A stretch of DNA of 64,000 bases from Clostridiales bacterium. Lineage in GTDB: Bacteria > Bacillota > Clostridia > Oscillospirales > Oscillospiraceae. Numbering within the stretch: position 1 is the first letter of the stretch; each line of letters starts with the position of its first letter. Made by a program: the position numbers and the translations under genes. Below the pieces are notes generated by a model that ran no database searches, had not been told where the DNA came from, and was given only the letters and a program-made list of their open reading frames with translations. The stretch covers positions 1-64,000 of the forward strand of contig JAAYBD010000042.1 in NCBI GenBank assembly GCA_012719035.1, in the 5' to 3' direction. Shown in pieces: positions 51,959-60,600 of this stretch.

Positions 51959-52284
51959 ATGATTTATGTGAAAAGCTTGGATGGGAGCTTGTCCACGGCG
52001 ACGGTGAACGGGAGATAACGGGCGGCATTTACTGCTGCGACCTGCTGTCTATCGTCATGGGAAGAGCACCCTCGGACAGCCTTTGGATAACGGTTATGGG
52101 CAATGTCAACGCCATGGCTGTGGCAGCCCTTGCCGATACCGCCTGCGTTGCTGTGGCAGAGAATATGCTGATTGACGACGAAGCGATTGCGGGAGCAAAA
52201 AAGGGGAACGTCACCGTAATTCGCACAGGTCTGCCGGTTTTTGAGTCTGCAATGGCTGCGGCAAGGCTTTTAGGGCTTAACTGA
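51949..52284 (+). CDS. Second DRTGG-domain protein
   Basis: A 111-aa protein of the same small-domain type as the gene at 49824: MRVNDLCEKLGWELVHGDGEREITGGIYCCDLLSIVMGRAPSDSLWITVMGNVNAMAVAALADTACV, with a C-terminal VTVIRTGLPVFESAMAAARLLG. It overlaps the end of the iron-sulfur protein gene by 10 nt, so the two are made together. It contains a CC pair (YCCD). Function unknown; a nucleotide or metabolite sensor domain is a guess. Confidence 0.82.
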   Translation: MRVNDLCEKLGWELVHGDGEREITGGIYCCDLLSIVMGRAPSDSLWITVMGNVNAMAVAALADTACVAVAENMLIDDEAIAGAKKGNVTVIRTGLPVFESAMAAARLLGLN

Positions 52285-52304
52285 TTATTGCAAAACAAGG
52301 GGGG

Positions 52305-53036
52305 ATGAGTGTGCCGCGATATGCGTATGATCTGCATATCCATAGCTGCCTTTCGCCGTGCGGCGATGAGCTTATGACCCCTCCGAACATAGTAAACATG
52401 GCCTGCATAAAGGGACTTGATATCATAGCTGTTACCGACCATAACAGTGCACTCAATGTTCGTGCGGTTATGCGTGCGGCGGAAGGGCTTCCTCTGACGG
52501 TGATCCCCGGAATTGAAGTGACAAGTGCCGAGGAAATACACGTGGTATGCCTGTTTCCCGATGCAGACAGCGCGGAGGAGGCAGGAGCGGAGCTGGAACG
52601 CCATATGATGCCGGTTCAAAATCGGCCTGAATTTTTTGGAGAACAGGTAATAATGGATGAAAACGAAGTGGTGACCGGTCATTTTCCGCTGCTGCTTCCA
52701 AACGCGCTGGATTTATCGATTGATAAGCTGCCCCAGTTTATTGAACGCTTCGGCGGGATTTGCTATCCCGCTCACATCGACAGGCAGTCGAACAGCATTT
52801 TGTCAGTGTTCGGATTCCTTCCCGATATGCCTAAATTTTCTGCGCTGGAGATCCATGATCCGGAACGATTCTTCATGGACAAGGCTAACGGCAATTACAG
52901 CAAAAACCATATTATCATTACTTCATCCGATGCACATCAGCTTACCGGCATTTCGGAACGCGAGCACTTTATTGAGCTTGACGCACCGACATTTTCCTCT
53001 TTGCGGAAAGCTCTGTGCTGCCGCATAGAGGGGTAA
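52305..53036 (+). CDS. PHP-domain phosphoesterase
   Basis: Metal-dependent phosphoesterase of the PHP family, 243 aa. Metal-site motifs are DLHIHSCLSPCGDE (DLHxH), VTDHNSALN (TDHN), GIEVTSAEEIHVV, CYPAHIDRQSN and TSSDAHQL. Family members hydrolyse phosphate esters or (p)Ap-type nucleotides. As the last gene of the sensor cluster it could make or destroy a small signal. GGGGGG precedes the ATG. Nothing else on this strand follows for about 330 nt. Confidence 0.88.
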   Translation: MSVPRYAYDLHIHSCLSPCGDELMTPPNIVNMACIKGLDIIAVTDHNSALNVRAVMRAAEGLPLTVIPGIEVTSAEEIHVVCLFPDADSAEEAGAELERHMMPVQNRPEFFGEQVIMDENEVVTGHFPLLLPNALDLSIDKLPQFIERFGGICYPAHIDRQSNSILSVFGFLPDMPKFSALEIHDPERFFMDKANGNYSKNHIIITSSDAHQLTGISEREHFIELDAPTFSSLRKALCCRIEG

Positions 53037-53376
53037 CAGCCTGAATAGACGCGTACATTTAAAATGACCGCATGAGTCGAATTTTGAAGAGCTTTGGCTC
53101 TTTGTTATAATATTAACGTGCAAATCGTATTCTACAACAAAAAGACCCTATTGTCAAAGTAAGTTGAATAATGAAAAACTGAAGATTGTCAAATTTGTAA
53201 CAACGGATAAAAACAATAGGCATGTATTATATAAAAATAACATGTTGCATAAAAAAGACGGGCGGCATACATGCATTTTTGCATTTATAAATGGATAAGA
53301 CTTCCATGCTCTTGATAAGTATGAATTAACAGCACGCTGACATGAAAGATAAAAGCGGTGATATGAGGTGGGTAAA
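53037..53376. other. AT-rich intergenic region
   Basis: About 340 bp with no gene on either strand. It is AT-rich, with TATTATATAAAAATA near 53227-53240 that could be a -10 region for the next gene. I found no terminator with a U-run for the sensor cluster. Confidence 0.4.
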
Positions 53377-54078
53377 GTGAAAATTGCATTGATAAATGGA
53401 CAGGATCACAAGGGCTCAACATATCATATCGGCAGGATGCTGGCAGAAAAAATGACGGATACGGATAATATTACTGAAGTTTTTCTCCCCAGAGATATGC
53501 CGAAGTTTTGCTGCGGCTGCGCAAAATGCATAACGGAGAATGAAAAGCTTTGTCCGCACCGCTCTTATCTTGAACCCATAACGGAAACTATGGATTCTGC
53601 TGATGTGCTGATTTTTACAACGCCGGTATATGTGTTTCACGCGACAGGGTCCATGAAGGCTTTTCTGGATCACTATGCCTACCGCTGGATGGTTCACCGT
53701 CCGGAGGAAAAAATGTTCTCCAAACAGGCTGTGTGCATATCGACTGCTGCAGGTGCGGGAATGAAATCGGCCTGCAGGGATATAAAGGACAGCTTGTTTT
53801 TCTGGGGTGTAGCAAAAATCTATCGCTACGGTGTCGCCGTTGCGGCTGTTTCGTGGGACGAGGTATCAGAAAAGAAAAAGATAAAAATAGAAAAGAAGCT
53901 AAATAAACTTTCTAAAGCCATATTAAAAAGAGATGGAAATGTTAATACCCCGCTAAAAACGAAGCTTGTTTTTTATATTATGAGGATAGTATATCGGCAT
54001 CCATGGAATCCTGCGGACGGTGATTACTGGCAGGCGAAAGGCTGGATCGGCTCAGCAAGACCATGGAAAAGCCTATAA
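53377..54078 (+). CDS. Flavodoxin-fold NAD(P)H-dependent oxidoreductase with Cys motif
   Basis: Flavodoxin-like/NADPH-dependent FMN reductase family, 233 aa. The N-terminal FMN loop is MKIALINGQDHKGSTYHIGRMLAEKM. A Cys-rich stretch CCGCAKCITENEKLC lies near residue 45 (the iron-sulfur-flavoprotein-like or disulfide motif), with FTTPVYVFHATGSMKAFLDH as the second FMN-contact region. The C-terminal ~70 residues are basic and family-specific. The GTG at 53377 with GAGGTGG upstream gives the typical start; the track's GTG at 53368 is 3 codons earlier. Stand-alone gene; partner unknown. Confidence 0.82.
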   Translation: MKIALINGQDHKGSTYHIGRMLAEKMTDTDNITEVFLPRDMPKFCCGCAKCITENEKLCPHRSYLEPITETMDSADVLIFTTPVYVFHATGSMKAFLDHYAYRWMVHRPEEKMFSKQAVCISTAAGAGMKSACRDIKDSLFFWGVAKIYRYGVAVAAVSWDEVSEKKKIKIEKKLNKLSKAILKRDGNVNTPLKTKLVFYIMRIVYRHPWNPADGDYWQAKGWIGSARPWKSL

Positions 54079-54086
54079 AACATATG

Positions 54087-54130
54087 CAAAGAGTCCGGTA
54101 AACCCTAAAGTTTACCGGACTCTTTGCCTT
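54087..54130. terminator. Terminator between convergent genes
   Basis: A 17-bp perfect stem CAAAGAGTCCGGTAAAC/GTTTACCGGACTCTTTG around a CCTAAA loop, followed by CCTT. It probably serves the flavodoxin gene and, weakly, the convergent anti-sigma gene. Confidence 0.8.
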
Positions 54131-54213
54131 AAGAAGAATAACATTGCCCCTTGTCGATCCTTCTTCTGTCTGATAGTTGGGAAGATGAGTTATATGTAAA
54201 ATGAGGAGACGAA

Positions 54214-55518
54214 TTATTTCTGGATCTGTGAACCAACCCAGTTCTTCAGACCTCCTGTTACGGAATCAAAGGAATAGGAATATTCTAAATCTCCCGATTT
54301 GAAGTTTACTTGAGATTCGGAATTTGCTTCATTCGTACCGAGATTGACGTTTACATCGCGTGCATAAGAGGCATCGGTTCCGGACATATCAATAGCCTTT
54401 TTTATTAAATCCTCAGCAGCAGCTTTTGCCGCCTCGGCACTTTGTCCATCGGGGGAAGGAACAGGAGTGTTTCCCACGGGGGAGTTATCTGTTCCTATAC
54501 CGTTCTCAACCGCCGATTTAAGCGTGTTTACCCCTCGCTTCAGTATCTCGCCGGTTTCGGCATCGACACCGTAATAAAACTCGGAATTTTCCGTGGTCAT
54601 TTTCACATTATAGACAAGCTTGCCGTTCTCATAATCCATCTGCGATTCCACTTTTGCCGCACCATCTATGGAGAGCTTGGCATGTGCCTCTGCATTGGAG
54701 GCAGCCATATCGGCCCCAATATATTTTTTGTCGCTGGGCGTTCCCATCATGGTGAGCCCTTCAAGCTGTCCTATCCACTTTTTAGCTATCAGGCTAAGAT
54801 CATTGACATTGAGCTTTGAAAGCTCTTCCAGAGAAAGCGAAGGATCCTTTTCGATGATGCTCTTTATAAGATTTGCCTTACCCTCGGAAATTCCAAGCTC
54901 CCCGGCAAGCTGCTTGAGCGTTTCATCGTTTTTACCTTTCATACCAAGGATAGCGCCGTCGATACCATTTTCGCTAAGAGCCTTGTTTACGGTTTCTGTC
55001 AGACGTTTTTCAAGATCCTCTGTTTTTTCAGAGTCGTCATTTATAACGGATACGAGTATGGAGTTTGCAAGCTCACTGACGTAGCCTTCTTCCACCAAGG
55101 AATTTGCAAGCTCACTTGCCGCATCCTCAAGCTTCATTCCTTTCAGGTCCATGCCTTCGAGGATTTTCTTTCCGTCTTCGTTCAGAGCTATGGCATCAAT
55201 TATCGATTCGGCCTTATTTGCGCTCAGCTCGATGCTGGGGTTGACATCCATCGTAACTACGGTGTCAACGGCATGGGCAAGATTGTATTGACCAATTCCA
55301 AAAGCTCCGCCGGCTACAAGAACCAGCGCCGCCGCAGTGGCGCATAAGGGTTTAATCCATTTTTTACTGTTTTCTGTCTTTCTTTTGCTTATCATTTCGT
55401 TCATCCCGATAATACTTCCTTTCCGTACTTCACAACGGGAGAGGATATTATCGAGGACGTCCGGTACCGAAGCTTCTACTGCATCTTTAAGTTTTCTTTC
55501 GATATCAAGATCAGTCAT
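54214..55518 (-). CDS. RsgI-like membrane anti-sigma factor with PepSY-type repeats
   Basis: Single-pass membrane protein of 434 aa. The cytoplasmic N-terminus (residues 1-50, MTDLDIERKLKDAVEASVPDVLDNILSRC) likely binds the sigma factor. A helix follows (WIKPLCATAAALVLVAGGAFGIGQY). The extracytoplasmic part begins with the RsgI hallmark VVTMDVNPSIELSANKAESIIDAIALN and ends in two PepSY-like repeats (AKLSIDGAAKVESQMDYENGKLVYNVKM; ARDVNVNLGTNEANSESQVNFKSGDLEYSYSF). It should sense an envelope signal and hold the sigma factor of the upstream gene (1-nt gap). RsgI usually pairs with SigI, but here the partner looks like an ECF sigma factor. Confidence 0.82.
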   Translation of the reverse strand: MTDLDIERKLKDAVEASVPDVLDNILSRCEVRKGSIIGMNEMISKRKTENSKKWIKPLCATAAALVLVAGGAFGIGQYNLAHAVDTVVTMDVNPSIELSANKAESIIDAIALNEDGKKILEGMDLKGMKLEDAASELANSLVEEGYVSELANSILVSVINDDSEKTEDLEKRLTETVNKALSENGIDGAILGMKGKNDETLKQLAGELGISEGKANLIKSIIEKDPSLSLEELSKLNVNDLSLIAKKWIGQLEGLTMMGTPSDKKYIGADMAASNAEAHAKLSIDGAAKVESQMDYENGKLVYNVKMTTENSEFYYGVDAETGEILKRGVNTLKSAVENGIGTDNSPVGNTPVPSPDGQSAEAAKAAAEDLIKKAIDMSGTDASYARDVNVNLGTNEANSESQVNFKSGDLEYSYSFDSVTGGLKNWVGSQIQK

Positions 55519-55519
55519 A

Positions 55520-56086
55520 TCATTTCCCCTCCTTCAAGGTGTTTTTCAGCTTTTTGAGAGATCTGCTGTACTTGGAAAGAACGGTTGAAAGAGGCAGGGA
55601 CATCAAATCCGCGATTTCTTTATGCTTAAGACCGGATACGGCATAGAGCATTACTATCTGCCGTTCCTCTTCTGTCAGCGTTTTCATCGCCGCGCTGAGC
55701 ACGATTCTATCATCGGAACTAACAGACGGACTGTCTGCCTGAAAAAGCAGCCATTCATCCTCTGGAATATCCGCGGATTTGCCGCGTTCGCGCAGTCTGC
55801 TTGTCGCGAGGTTCTTAGTGATGGTCAGAATCCATGCCATTGGTTTTCCCATCGGACTGTAGCTTTCAGCCGATGACCAAAGCTTTAGATATGTATCCTG
55901 CAAAACGTCCTCTGCGTCACTCACGTTCTTTAAAATGGACAGGGCAAAGCCATAAACAGCCGTTTTCGTTTCACCGTAAAGCTCTGCCAGGGAGTTTTTA
56001 TCACCGGCGGCTATTTGGGCGATGTGTTTTTCAATCGGCAGCTTAGCAGTCTTGACATTTTGTTTGGTAGACGTCGTTCCAATCAT
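55520..56086 (-). CDS. ECF-type RNA polymerase sigma factor
   Basis: A 188-aa sigma-70-family factor with region 2 (VYGFALSILKNVSDAEDVLQDTYLKLW, residues about 50-75) and region 4 (LTEEERQIVMLYAVSGLKHKEIADLMSLPLSTVLSKYSRSLKKL). It lacks region 3 and is therefore ECF-like. The anti-sigma gene directly downstream (1 nt away) is its likely partner; AGGAGG lies 10 nt before the ATG. The genes it controls are not visible in the window. Autoregulation from an own-type promoter is common in this family but no such promoter is identified here. Confidence 0.9.
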   Translation of the reverse strand: MIGTTSTKQNVKTAKLPIEKHIAQIAAGDKNSLAELYGETKTAVYGFALSILKNVSDAEDVLQDTYLKLWSSAESYSPMGKPMAWILTITKNLATSRLRERGKSADIPEDEWLLFQADSPSVSSDDRIVLSAAMKTLTEEERQIVMLYAVSGLKHKEIADLMSLPLSTVLSKYSRSLKKLKNTLKEGK

Positions 56087-56371
56087 ATTATCATTTGCCT
56101 CCTGTCATTGTATTAACGTGCGGGGATGTCATTTTATTGCAGCAAGGACGTAAAAAATACAAAAAAGTATTTATGTGGCATAATACCGCAAATCGGGTGC
56201 AATGAACGGGCTGAAGCTTAATATAAAGATAATAACCAATTTATTACAATAAATCAAGAAAGAAAAGCAGACAGCAAATAAAAATGTATAAGTATATGGC
56301 ACCGCTCAATGAAGCAAACTGCTTCGGTTTCGGGAAATGGTTTTCTTTCGTATATTTACTATTTATGTTAC
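56087..56371. other. Intergenic region upstream of sigma factor
   Basis: About 285 bp, AT-rich, with no gene. A short, weak inverted pair and several A/T-runs are seen. A sigma-factor promoter must lie here but cannot be identified. Confidence 0.4.
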
Positions 56372-56399
56372 TTGACAATGTCTTTTTGTGTGATAAACT
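56372..56399 (+). promoter_or_regulatory. Promoter of the lysine-riboswitch leader
   Basis: TTGACA at 56372-56377, a 16-nt spacer and TAAACT at 56394-56399. It starts transcription about 35 nt before the aptamer. Confidence 0.6.
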
Positions 56400-56440
56400 T
56401 AAATTAAGTGAATAAATTTTATTTTGGTTTTTGTCAAAAA

Positions 56441-56600
56441 AATGATGGAGGCGCGAGGATCATCAGTAGTTGGCGGCATATAAACAGTGCCGCAGATGAA
56501 AGGGGTCATTGCCGAAGTATTGGACGCACCTTGTGCGAACGATGCTGGGCTGCGGGAGAATATGTCGCAGACTGTCACGAAAGTGGAGTGCTATCATTGG
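56441..56600 (+). promoter_or_regulatory. Lysine riboswitch (L box)
   Basis: The leader has the conserved lysine aptamer blocks in order: GGAGGCGCGAGGATCATCAGTAG, CGCAGATGAAAGGGG, ATTGCCGAAGTA, GATGCTGGGCTG and ACTGTCACGAAAGTGGAGTGCTATC. The P1 ends pair (AATGAT at 56441 with ATCATT at 56593). It lies between the promoter and a terminator, upstream of an amino-acid ABC importer, so lysine should switch the importer off by premature termination. ORFs at 56408 and 56487 are shadows of this RNA. Confidence 0.93.
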
Positions 56601-56652
56601 TTAAAAGCGGATAAGTCTGCTTTGTATACATTTATATATCTTTTATGTATGG

Positions 56653-56692
56653 CCATGAGTTCTTCATTTTGTGAAGCATTCATGGTTTTTTT
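56653..56692 (+). terminator. Riboswitch-controlled terminator
   Basis: A stem CCATGA...TCATGG with an inner CTTCA/TGAAG stem, followed by a run of seven Ts. It is the expression platform of the lysine riboswitch, 40 nt before the first gene. Confidence 0.85.
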
Positions 56693-56731
56693 GTTTAAAA
56701 AAACACAACACTGATGAGGAAGGATTTTATT

Positions 56732-57619
56732 ATGAAGAAAATTACTGCACTGCTGTTTGCGCTGACTATGTTAGCCGCTCTTTGCGCGTGCTCATCCGGT
56801 ACACCGGATGCAAGTCCGTCAGCGGACGCATCTGCATCTCCCGTCAATCTGGGCTCGGGGGTTGAAGACGGAGTTCTTACCGTTGCTATGGAGTGTGCAT
56901 ATGCACCCTACAACTGGACTCAATCGGATGACTCCAACGGCGCTGTCCCTATCAAAGACTCTAACCAATATGCAAACGGTTACGATGTTATGATGGCAAA
57001 GAAGCTCTGTGAAGCCAACGGCTGGGAGCTTGAGATTGTCCGTCTTGAATGGGGCTCTCTCGTTCCTGCTGTCCAGACAGGACAGGTGGATGCCGTTATT
57101 GCCGGACAGTCTATGAAGCCCGAGCGGATGGAGGATGTTGACTTTGCCGGTCCTTATCTCTACGCGACCATTGTTTGCCTGACTTTAAAGGACAGTAAGT
57201 TCGCCAATGCTAAAGGACTCTCCGACCTCGTCGGAGGCACCTGCACCAGTCAGCTCGGCACTATTTGGTATGATGATTGCCTGCCTCAGATCAAAGGAGC
57301 AAAAATCCAGCCCGCTCAGGATGATGCGCCAGCTATGCTGATGGCTCTTGAGACTGGCACTGTAGATTTTATCTGTACCGACATACCTACCGCTAAGGGC
57401 GCGGTACTTGCCTATCCTGATATGGTCATGCTGGACTTTGCAAACAACGGAGATGATTTCAAGGTTTCAGATGGCTTAGTGAATATCGGTGTCTCTGTCC
57501 GAAAAGGCAACACCGAACTGAAGAATGCGCTGGATAAGGTGCTCAGTACTATGACAGAGGACGATTTCAACAAGATGTTGGATGAGGCGGTTGCCATCCA
57601 ACCCATGACCAAAGACTAA
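56732..57619 (+). CDS. Lysine-type ABC transporter substrate-binding lipoprotein
   Basis: Extracellular amino-acid-binding lipoprotein of 295 aa. The signal peptide ends at LCAC (Cys about 20), then a Ser/Ala-rich linker. The mature type 2 binding fold shows LTVAMECAYAPYNWTQ, NGYDVMMAKKLCEANGWELEIVRLEWGSLVPAVQTGQVDAVIAGQSMKPERMEDVDFAGPY, typical of ArtP/FliY-like proteins. AGGA sits upstream of the ATG at 56732; the track's 56714 ATG is dropped. The lysine riboswitch makes lysine (or a relative) the probable ligand, although ligand-specific residues cannot be checked here. Confidence 0.92.
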   Translation: MKKITALLFALTMLAALCACSSGTPDASPSADASASPVNLGSGVEDGVLTVAMECAYAPYNWTQSDDSNGAVPIKDSNQYANGYDVMMAKKLCEANGWELEIVRLEWGSLVPAVQTGQVDAVIAGQSMKPERMEDVDFAGPYLYATIVCLTLKDSKFANAKGLSDLVGGTCTSQLGTIWYDDCLPQIKGAKIQPAQDDAPAMLMALETGTVDFICTDIPTAKGAVLAYPDMVMLDFANNGDDFKVSDGLVNIGVSVRKGNTELKNALDKVLSTMTEDDFNKMLDEAVAIQPMTKD

Positions 57620-57677
57620 AAATAACGGGCGGGCATAAAGGCCCGCCTGAATAAATTTCCGAAGGGAGTGGAGCCAT

Positions 57678-58583
57678 ATGAATAAAATGGCCCAACTCGG
57701 TAGCGATATTGTCAAACTTTGGGGAGATTACGGCAACGCCTATCTCAGCGGTATTTGGAGCACAATATCTCTGGCCGTTATCTGTACCGCAGTGGGGTGT
57801 ATCATAGGTCTTCTATGCGGTATTCTCCAGACGATACCTTGTGCTAAAACTGATAATATCATTAAACGTTTTTTTCTCGGTCTGCTTCGAGTGATAATTA
57901 GAATTTATGTAGAAGTTTTCCGCGGTACTCCGATGATACTTCAGGCCGTGTTTATTTACTTTGCGCTGCCGTACTTTTCCGATAACACGCTACGCTTCGA
58001 CAGCGTATGGCTGGCAGCTTTCACGGTCGTGTCCATTAACACGGGTGCATACATGGCAGAGTCAGTGCGCGGCGGCATACTCTCCATTGATGTCGGACAG
58101 ACCGAGGGGGCCAAAGCTATAGGTATGACACATTTCAAGACCATGCTTTATGTCATACTGCCGCAGGCACTGAGAAATATTATGCCTCAGATCGGAAACA
58201 ATCTTATAATCAACATTAAGGACACTTCAGTCTTGTTTATTATCGGATACACGGAGTTCTTCGCCGTGCACAAGGCGGCTGTGGGCGCTACATTTAAGTA
58301 TTTCCCCTCCGCTACGATCGAGATGGCAGGATATCTTATACTGACTATTGTATGCTCTGTCATCCTGCGCTATATCGAACGACGCATGGATGGAACAGAC
58401 AGTTACAGCCTTGTTCAGGCAGACCAGCTCACTCTCGCAGCCGGAACATATACCTATCCCGCTAAGACAGGCGGACGCGATTATGAGGCAATCAAAAATG
58501 CTGAACAATTGGAGGCTGGTAAGCGGGCTGGAATCAGAGATGTTGGAAACCTTAACCTTGATAAAAACGAGAGGGGGCGTTAG
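57678..58583 (+). CDS. Lysine-type ABC transporter permease (HisM family)
   Basis: Inner-membrane permease of 301 aa with the HisMQ-type core: membrane helices 1-3 ([20 protein letters not shown]), the EAA-like loop [47 protein letters not shown], and late helices. The C-terminal ~60 residues (from [19 protein letters not shown]) are a hydrophilic extension beyond the usual ~220-aa family length. GGGAG precedes the ATG. It ends 1 nt before the ATPase gene. Confidence 0.92.
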   Translation: MNKMAQLGSDIVKLWGDYGNAYLSGIWSTISLAVICTAVGCIIGLLCGILQTIPCAKTDNIIKRFFLGLLRVIIRIYVEVFRGTPMILQAVFIYFALPYFSDNTLRFDSVWLAAFTVVSINTGAYMAESVRGGILSIDVGQTEGAKAIGMTHFKTMLYVILPQALRNIMPQIGNNLIINIKDTSVLFIIGYTEFFAVHKAAVGATFKYFPSATIEMAGYLILTIVCSVILRYIERRMDGTDSYSLVQADQLTLAAGTYTYPAKTGGRDYEAIKNAEQLEAGKRAGIRDVGNLNLDKNERGR

Positions 58584-58584
58584 T

Positions 58585-59325
58585 ATGGATGAAACTATTT
58601 TACAGATCAGCCACCTTTCTAAGCTTTTTGGCAAAAACGTCGTACTTCGTGACATAGACTTCACTGTGAAAAAAGGCGATGTAACAAGCATCATCGGGTC
58701 CTCCGGCTCCGGAAAATCGACACTTCTGCGCTGCATCAATCTGTTGGAGCAGCCGACGTCAGGTCATATCCTGTACCACGGCAAGGACATAAGCTCTAAG
58801 GGATTCAACATACCTGCCTATCGAGCAAAGGTCGGCATGGTGTTCCAGAGCTTCAATCTGTTTTCAAATCACACCGTTCTGGACAACTGCATGATAGGTC
58901 AGAGGAAAGTTCTGAAGAAGGACCGTATTACCGCCGAAAAGACGGCGAAATACTATCTGGAAAAGGTCGGCATGCTTCCATATATCAACGCAAAGCCGCG
59001 CCAGATTTCGGGCGGACAGAAGCAGCGCGTTGCCATAGCAAGGGCGCTTGCTATGGAACCCGAAATTCTGCTTTTTGACGAGCCCACGAGCGCGCTTGAC
59101 CCCCAGATGGTAGGCGAGGTGCTTGATGTTATGAAAACACTGGTCAAAGAGGGGCTTACAATGATAGTCGTCACTCACGAAATGGCTTTTGCGCGGGACG
59201 TTTCGAGTCGTGCGGTGTTTATGAAGGATGGCATTATCTGCGAAGAGGGAACGCCGGAGCAAATTTTTGTAAATCCCAGCAAGCAGGATACTAAAGAGTT
59301 CCTGTCAAGGTTTTTTGACAGATAG
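58585..59325 (+). CDS. Lysine-type ABC transporter ATP-binding protein
   Basis: Amino-acid ABC ATPase of 246 aa, normal length. Walker [11 protein letters not shown]-loop [12 protein letters not shown], signature ISGGQKQR, Walker [13 protein letters not shown] and the H-loop VVTHEM are all present. The track's ORF start at 58348 is 79 codons too early and lies inside the permease gene; the ATG at 58585 has GAGGGGGCG upstream. It closes the lysine-controlled operon, followed by a long terminator. Confidence 0.94.
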   Translation: MDETILQISHLSKLFGKNVVLRDIDFTVKKGDVTSIIGSSGSGKSTLLRCINLLEQPTSGHILYHGKDISSKGFNIPAYRAKVGMVFQSFNLFSNHTVLDNCMIGQRKVLKKDRITAEKTAKYYLEKVGMLPYINAKPRQISGGQKQRVAIARALAMEPEILLFDEPTSALDPQMVGEVLDVMKTLVKEGLTMIVVTHEMAFARDVSSRAVFMKDGIICEEGTPEQIFVNPSKQDTKEFLSRFFDR

Positions 59326-59368
59326 AGAAGATATTCACGGTGTTTCTGACCTTGGAATATAAGAATTG

Positions 59369-59414
59369 AAAAGCGGGGCTTTAAGATGAATGTCTTAAAG
59401 CCCCGCTTTTTATT
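59369..59414. terminator. Terminator of the lysine importer operon
   Basis: An 18-bp perfect stem AAAAGCGGGGCTTTAAGA/TCTTAAAGCCCCGCTTTT with a TGAATG loop and a TATTA tail. It lies between convergent transcripts. Confidence 0.88.
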
Positions 59415-59508
59415 ATATGAGGACACAGTGATTATGTATGGCAAAAAGCATGGAATTACAGCGTGATATATGAAATAGAGGTTTTAGCTCATCGGATGCT
59501 CACATAAC

Positions 59509-60321
59509 TTATTTGACCTGCCAGTACATGGCAACGATCGTGGTGTGCGTGGTTTCATGCACGATGCCGTCTTCGGCGATGCTTTCGAGATGCAGGCGTA
59601 TCGCGCTTTTATCTTTTTCGGACAGTTCGTGGGTAGAGGATATGCGCAGGGTGTATTCCTCCACAGCTTTTTCAAGAGGCATATCGCTTTTCCACACCTG
59701 ATTTTCATACTCGATCTTCGGGCAATAACCTTTAAGCCACAAAAGGTCAAAGGCATATGCCACTGCTTCGTCAAGAGACTTTGTGTCCCGATCGGCGCCG
59801 ACGAGTTTGTTCAGCTCGTCCAGAACGGAATTTGTCCGCCTTGTCGGCTTAACCATAAGCACCCAGTTGCGGCTTGCTTCGGAAAGCTTCAAAAAGGTTT
59901 CTGCGGAAACAACGGCGGGAGTCATATGCGCGAGTACAAGATCAAACTTTCCTTTCCAATCCTTTTCCTCAAGACTTATTGTATGCCAGTTATCTACGCT
60001 AAAATGTACTTTTGATCCGATTTTTTCCTGCTGTTTTTGGGCTTCTTCTATCATTCTTGGTGAAAAATCTGTTCCTGTGACATCTGCACCGGCGGCATCA
60101 AGCGCAAATGAAAATCTCCCCCCGCCGCAGCCGACATCAAGCACTTTGCAGCTCTCTCCGATCATTCCTTCCTGCTTTATCAGGCGCATACCCATGCTGC
60201 TCTCTGCTGTTGGCAGCTCTCTTGCCGAGTATTTCTCCGCGTTTCCGTTCCACCACTCGACCCCCGCTTTCGCGTTTCTCGTGTTCGGTTTCCACAGATC
60301 CATTATCATTTTAATATCCAT
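59509..60321 (-). CDS. Class I SAM-dependent methyltransferase
   Basis: Methyltransferase of 270 aa with the SAM motif I CKVLDVGCGGGRFSFALDAAGADVTGTDFS (residues about 58-85), motif II region FDLVLAHMTPAVVSAETFLKLSEASRNWVLMV, and a C-terminal WWNG...KSDMPLEKAVEEYTLRIS. Substrate unknown. It belongs to a group often next to ABC transporters of metal or siderophore type. AAGGAG precedes its ATG at 60321. It is divergent from the FecBCD operon, with a 509-bp gap between them. Confidence 0.85.
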   Translation of the reverse strand: MDIKMIMDLWKPNTRNAKAGVEWWNGNAEKYSARELPTAESSMGMRLIKQEGMIGESCKVLDVGCGGGRFSFALDAAGADVTGTDFSPRMIEEAQKQQEKIGSKVHFSVDNWHTISLEEKDWKGKFDLVLAHMTPAVVSAETFLKLSEASRNWVLMVKPTRRTNSVLDELNKLVGADRDTKSLDEAVAYAFDLLWLKGYCPKIEYENQVWKSDMPLEKAVEEYTLRISSTHELSEKDKSAIRLHLESIAEDGIVHETTHTTIVAMYWQVK

Positions 60322-60555
60322 AGTAAGCTCCTTTTAAAAATTATCCCATTACTTCTCAGCTTAGCATTTGTATTGAGAGCCGGCAAGCCCGGCAGGGGGA
60401 TATACAGTGATTATAACAGGCTCCTTTTTACAATGAGTATCTTCATAGACTGTTAACACCTTTTTACGTATATCGGCGAGTTTTGTAGTATTTTTACAAA
60501 TTAAATACGATAAAAATAGAGGGTTTTTACGTCACTTCCTTACCCCCTGGGGGGC

Positions 60556-60583
60556 TTGCCGTTAATAGCGGCTATGATAAAAT
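60556..60583 (+). promoter_or_regulatory. Candidate promoter of the FecBCD-type operon
   Basis: TTGCCG at 60556-60561, a 16-nt spacer, TAAAAT at 60578-60583. It would start a leader of about 240 nt before the first gene. The stretch 60322-60555 shows no gene; it is AT-rich with several TTTTTAC repeats. Confidence 0.45.
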
Positions 60584-60600
60584 ATTATTTAAGAGTTTTT

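Noticed and set aside
56408-56714. Two ORFs of 68 and 75 aa
   Set aside because: Both overlap the lysine riboswitch and its terminator; the sequence is RNA, not protein.
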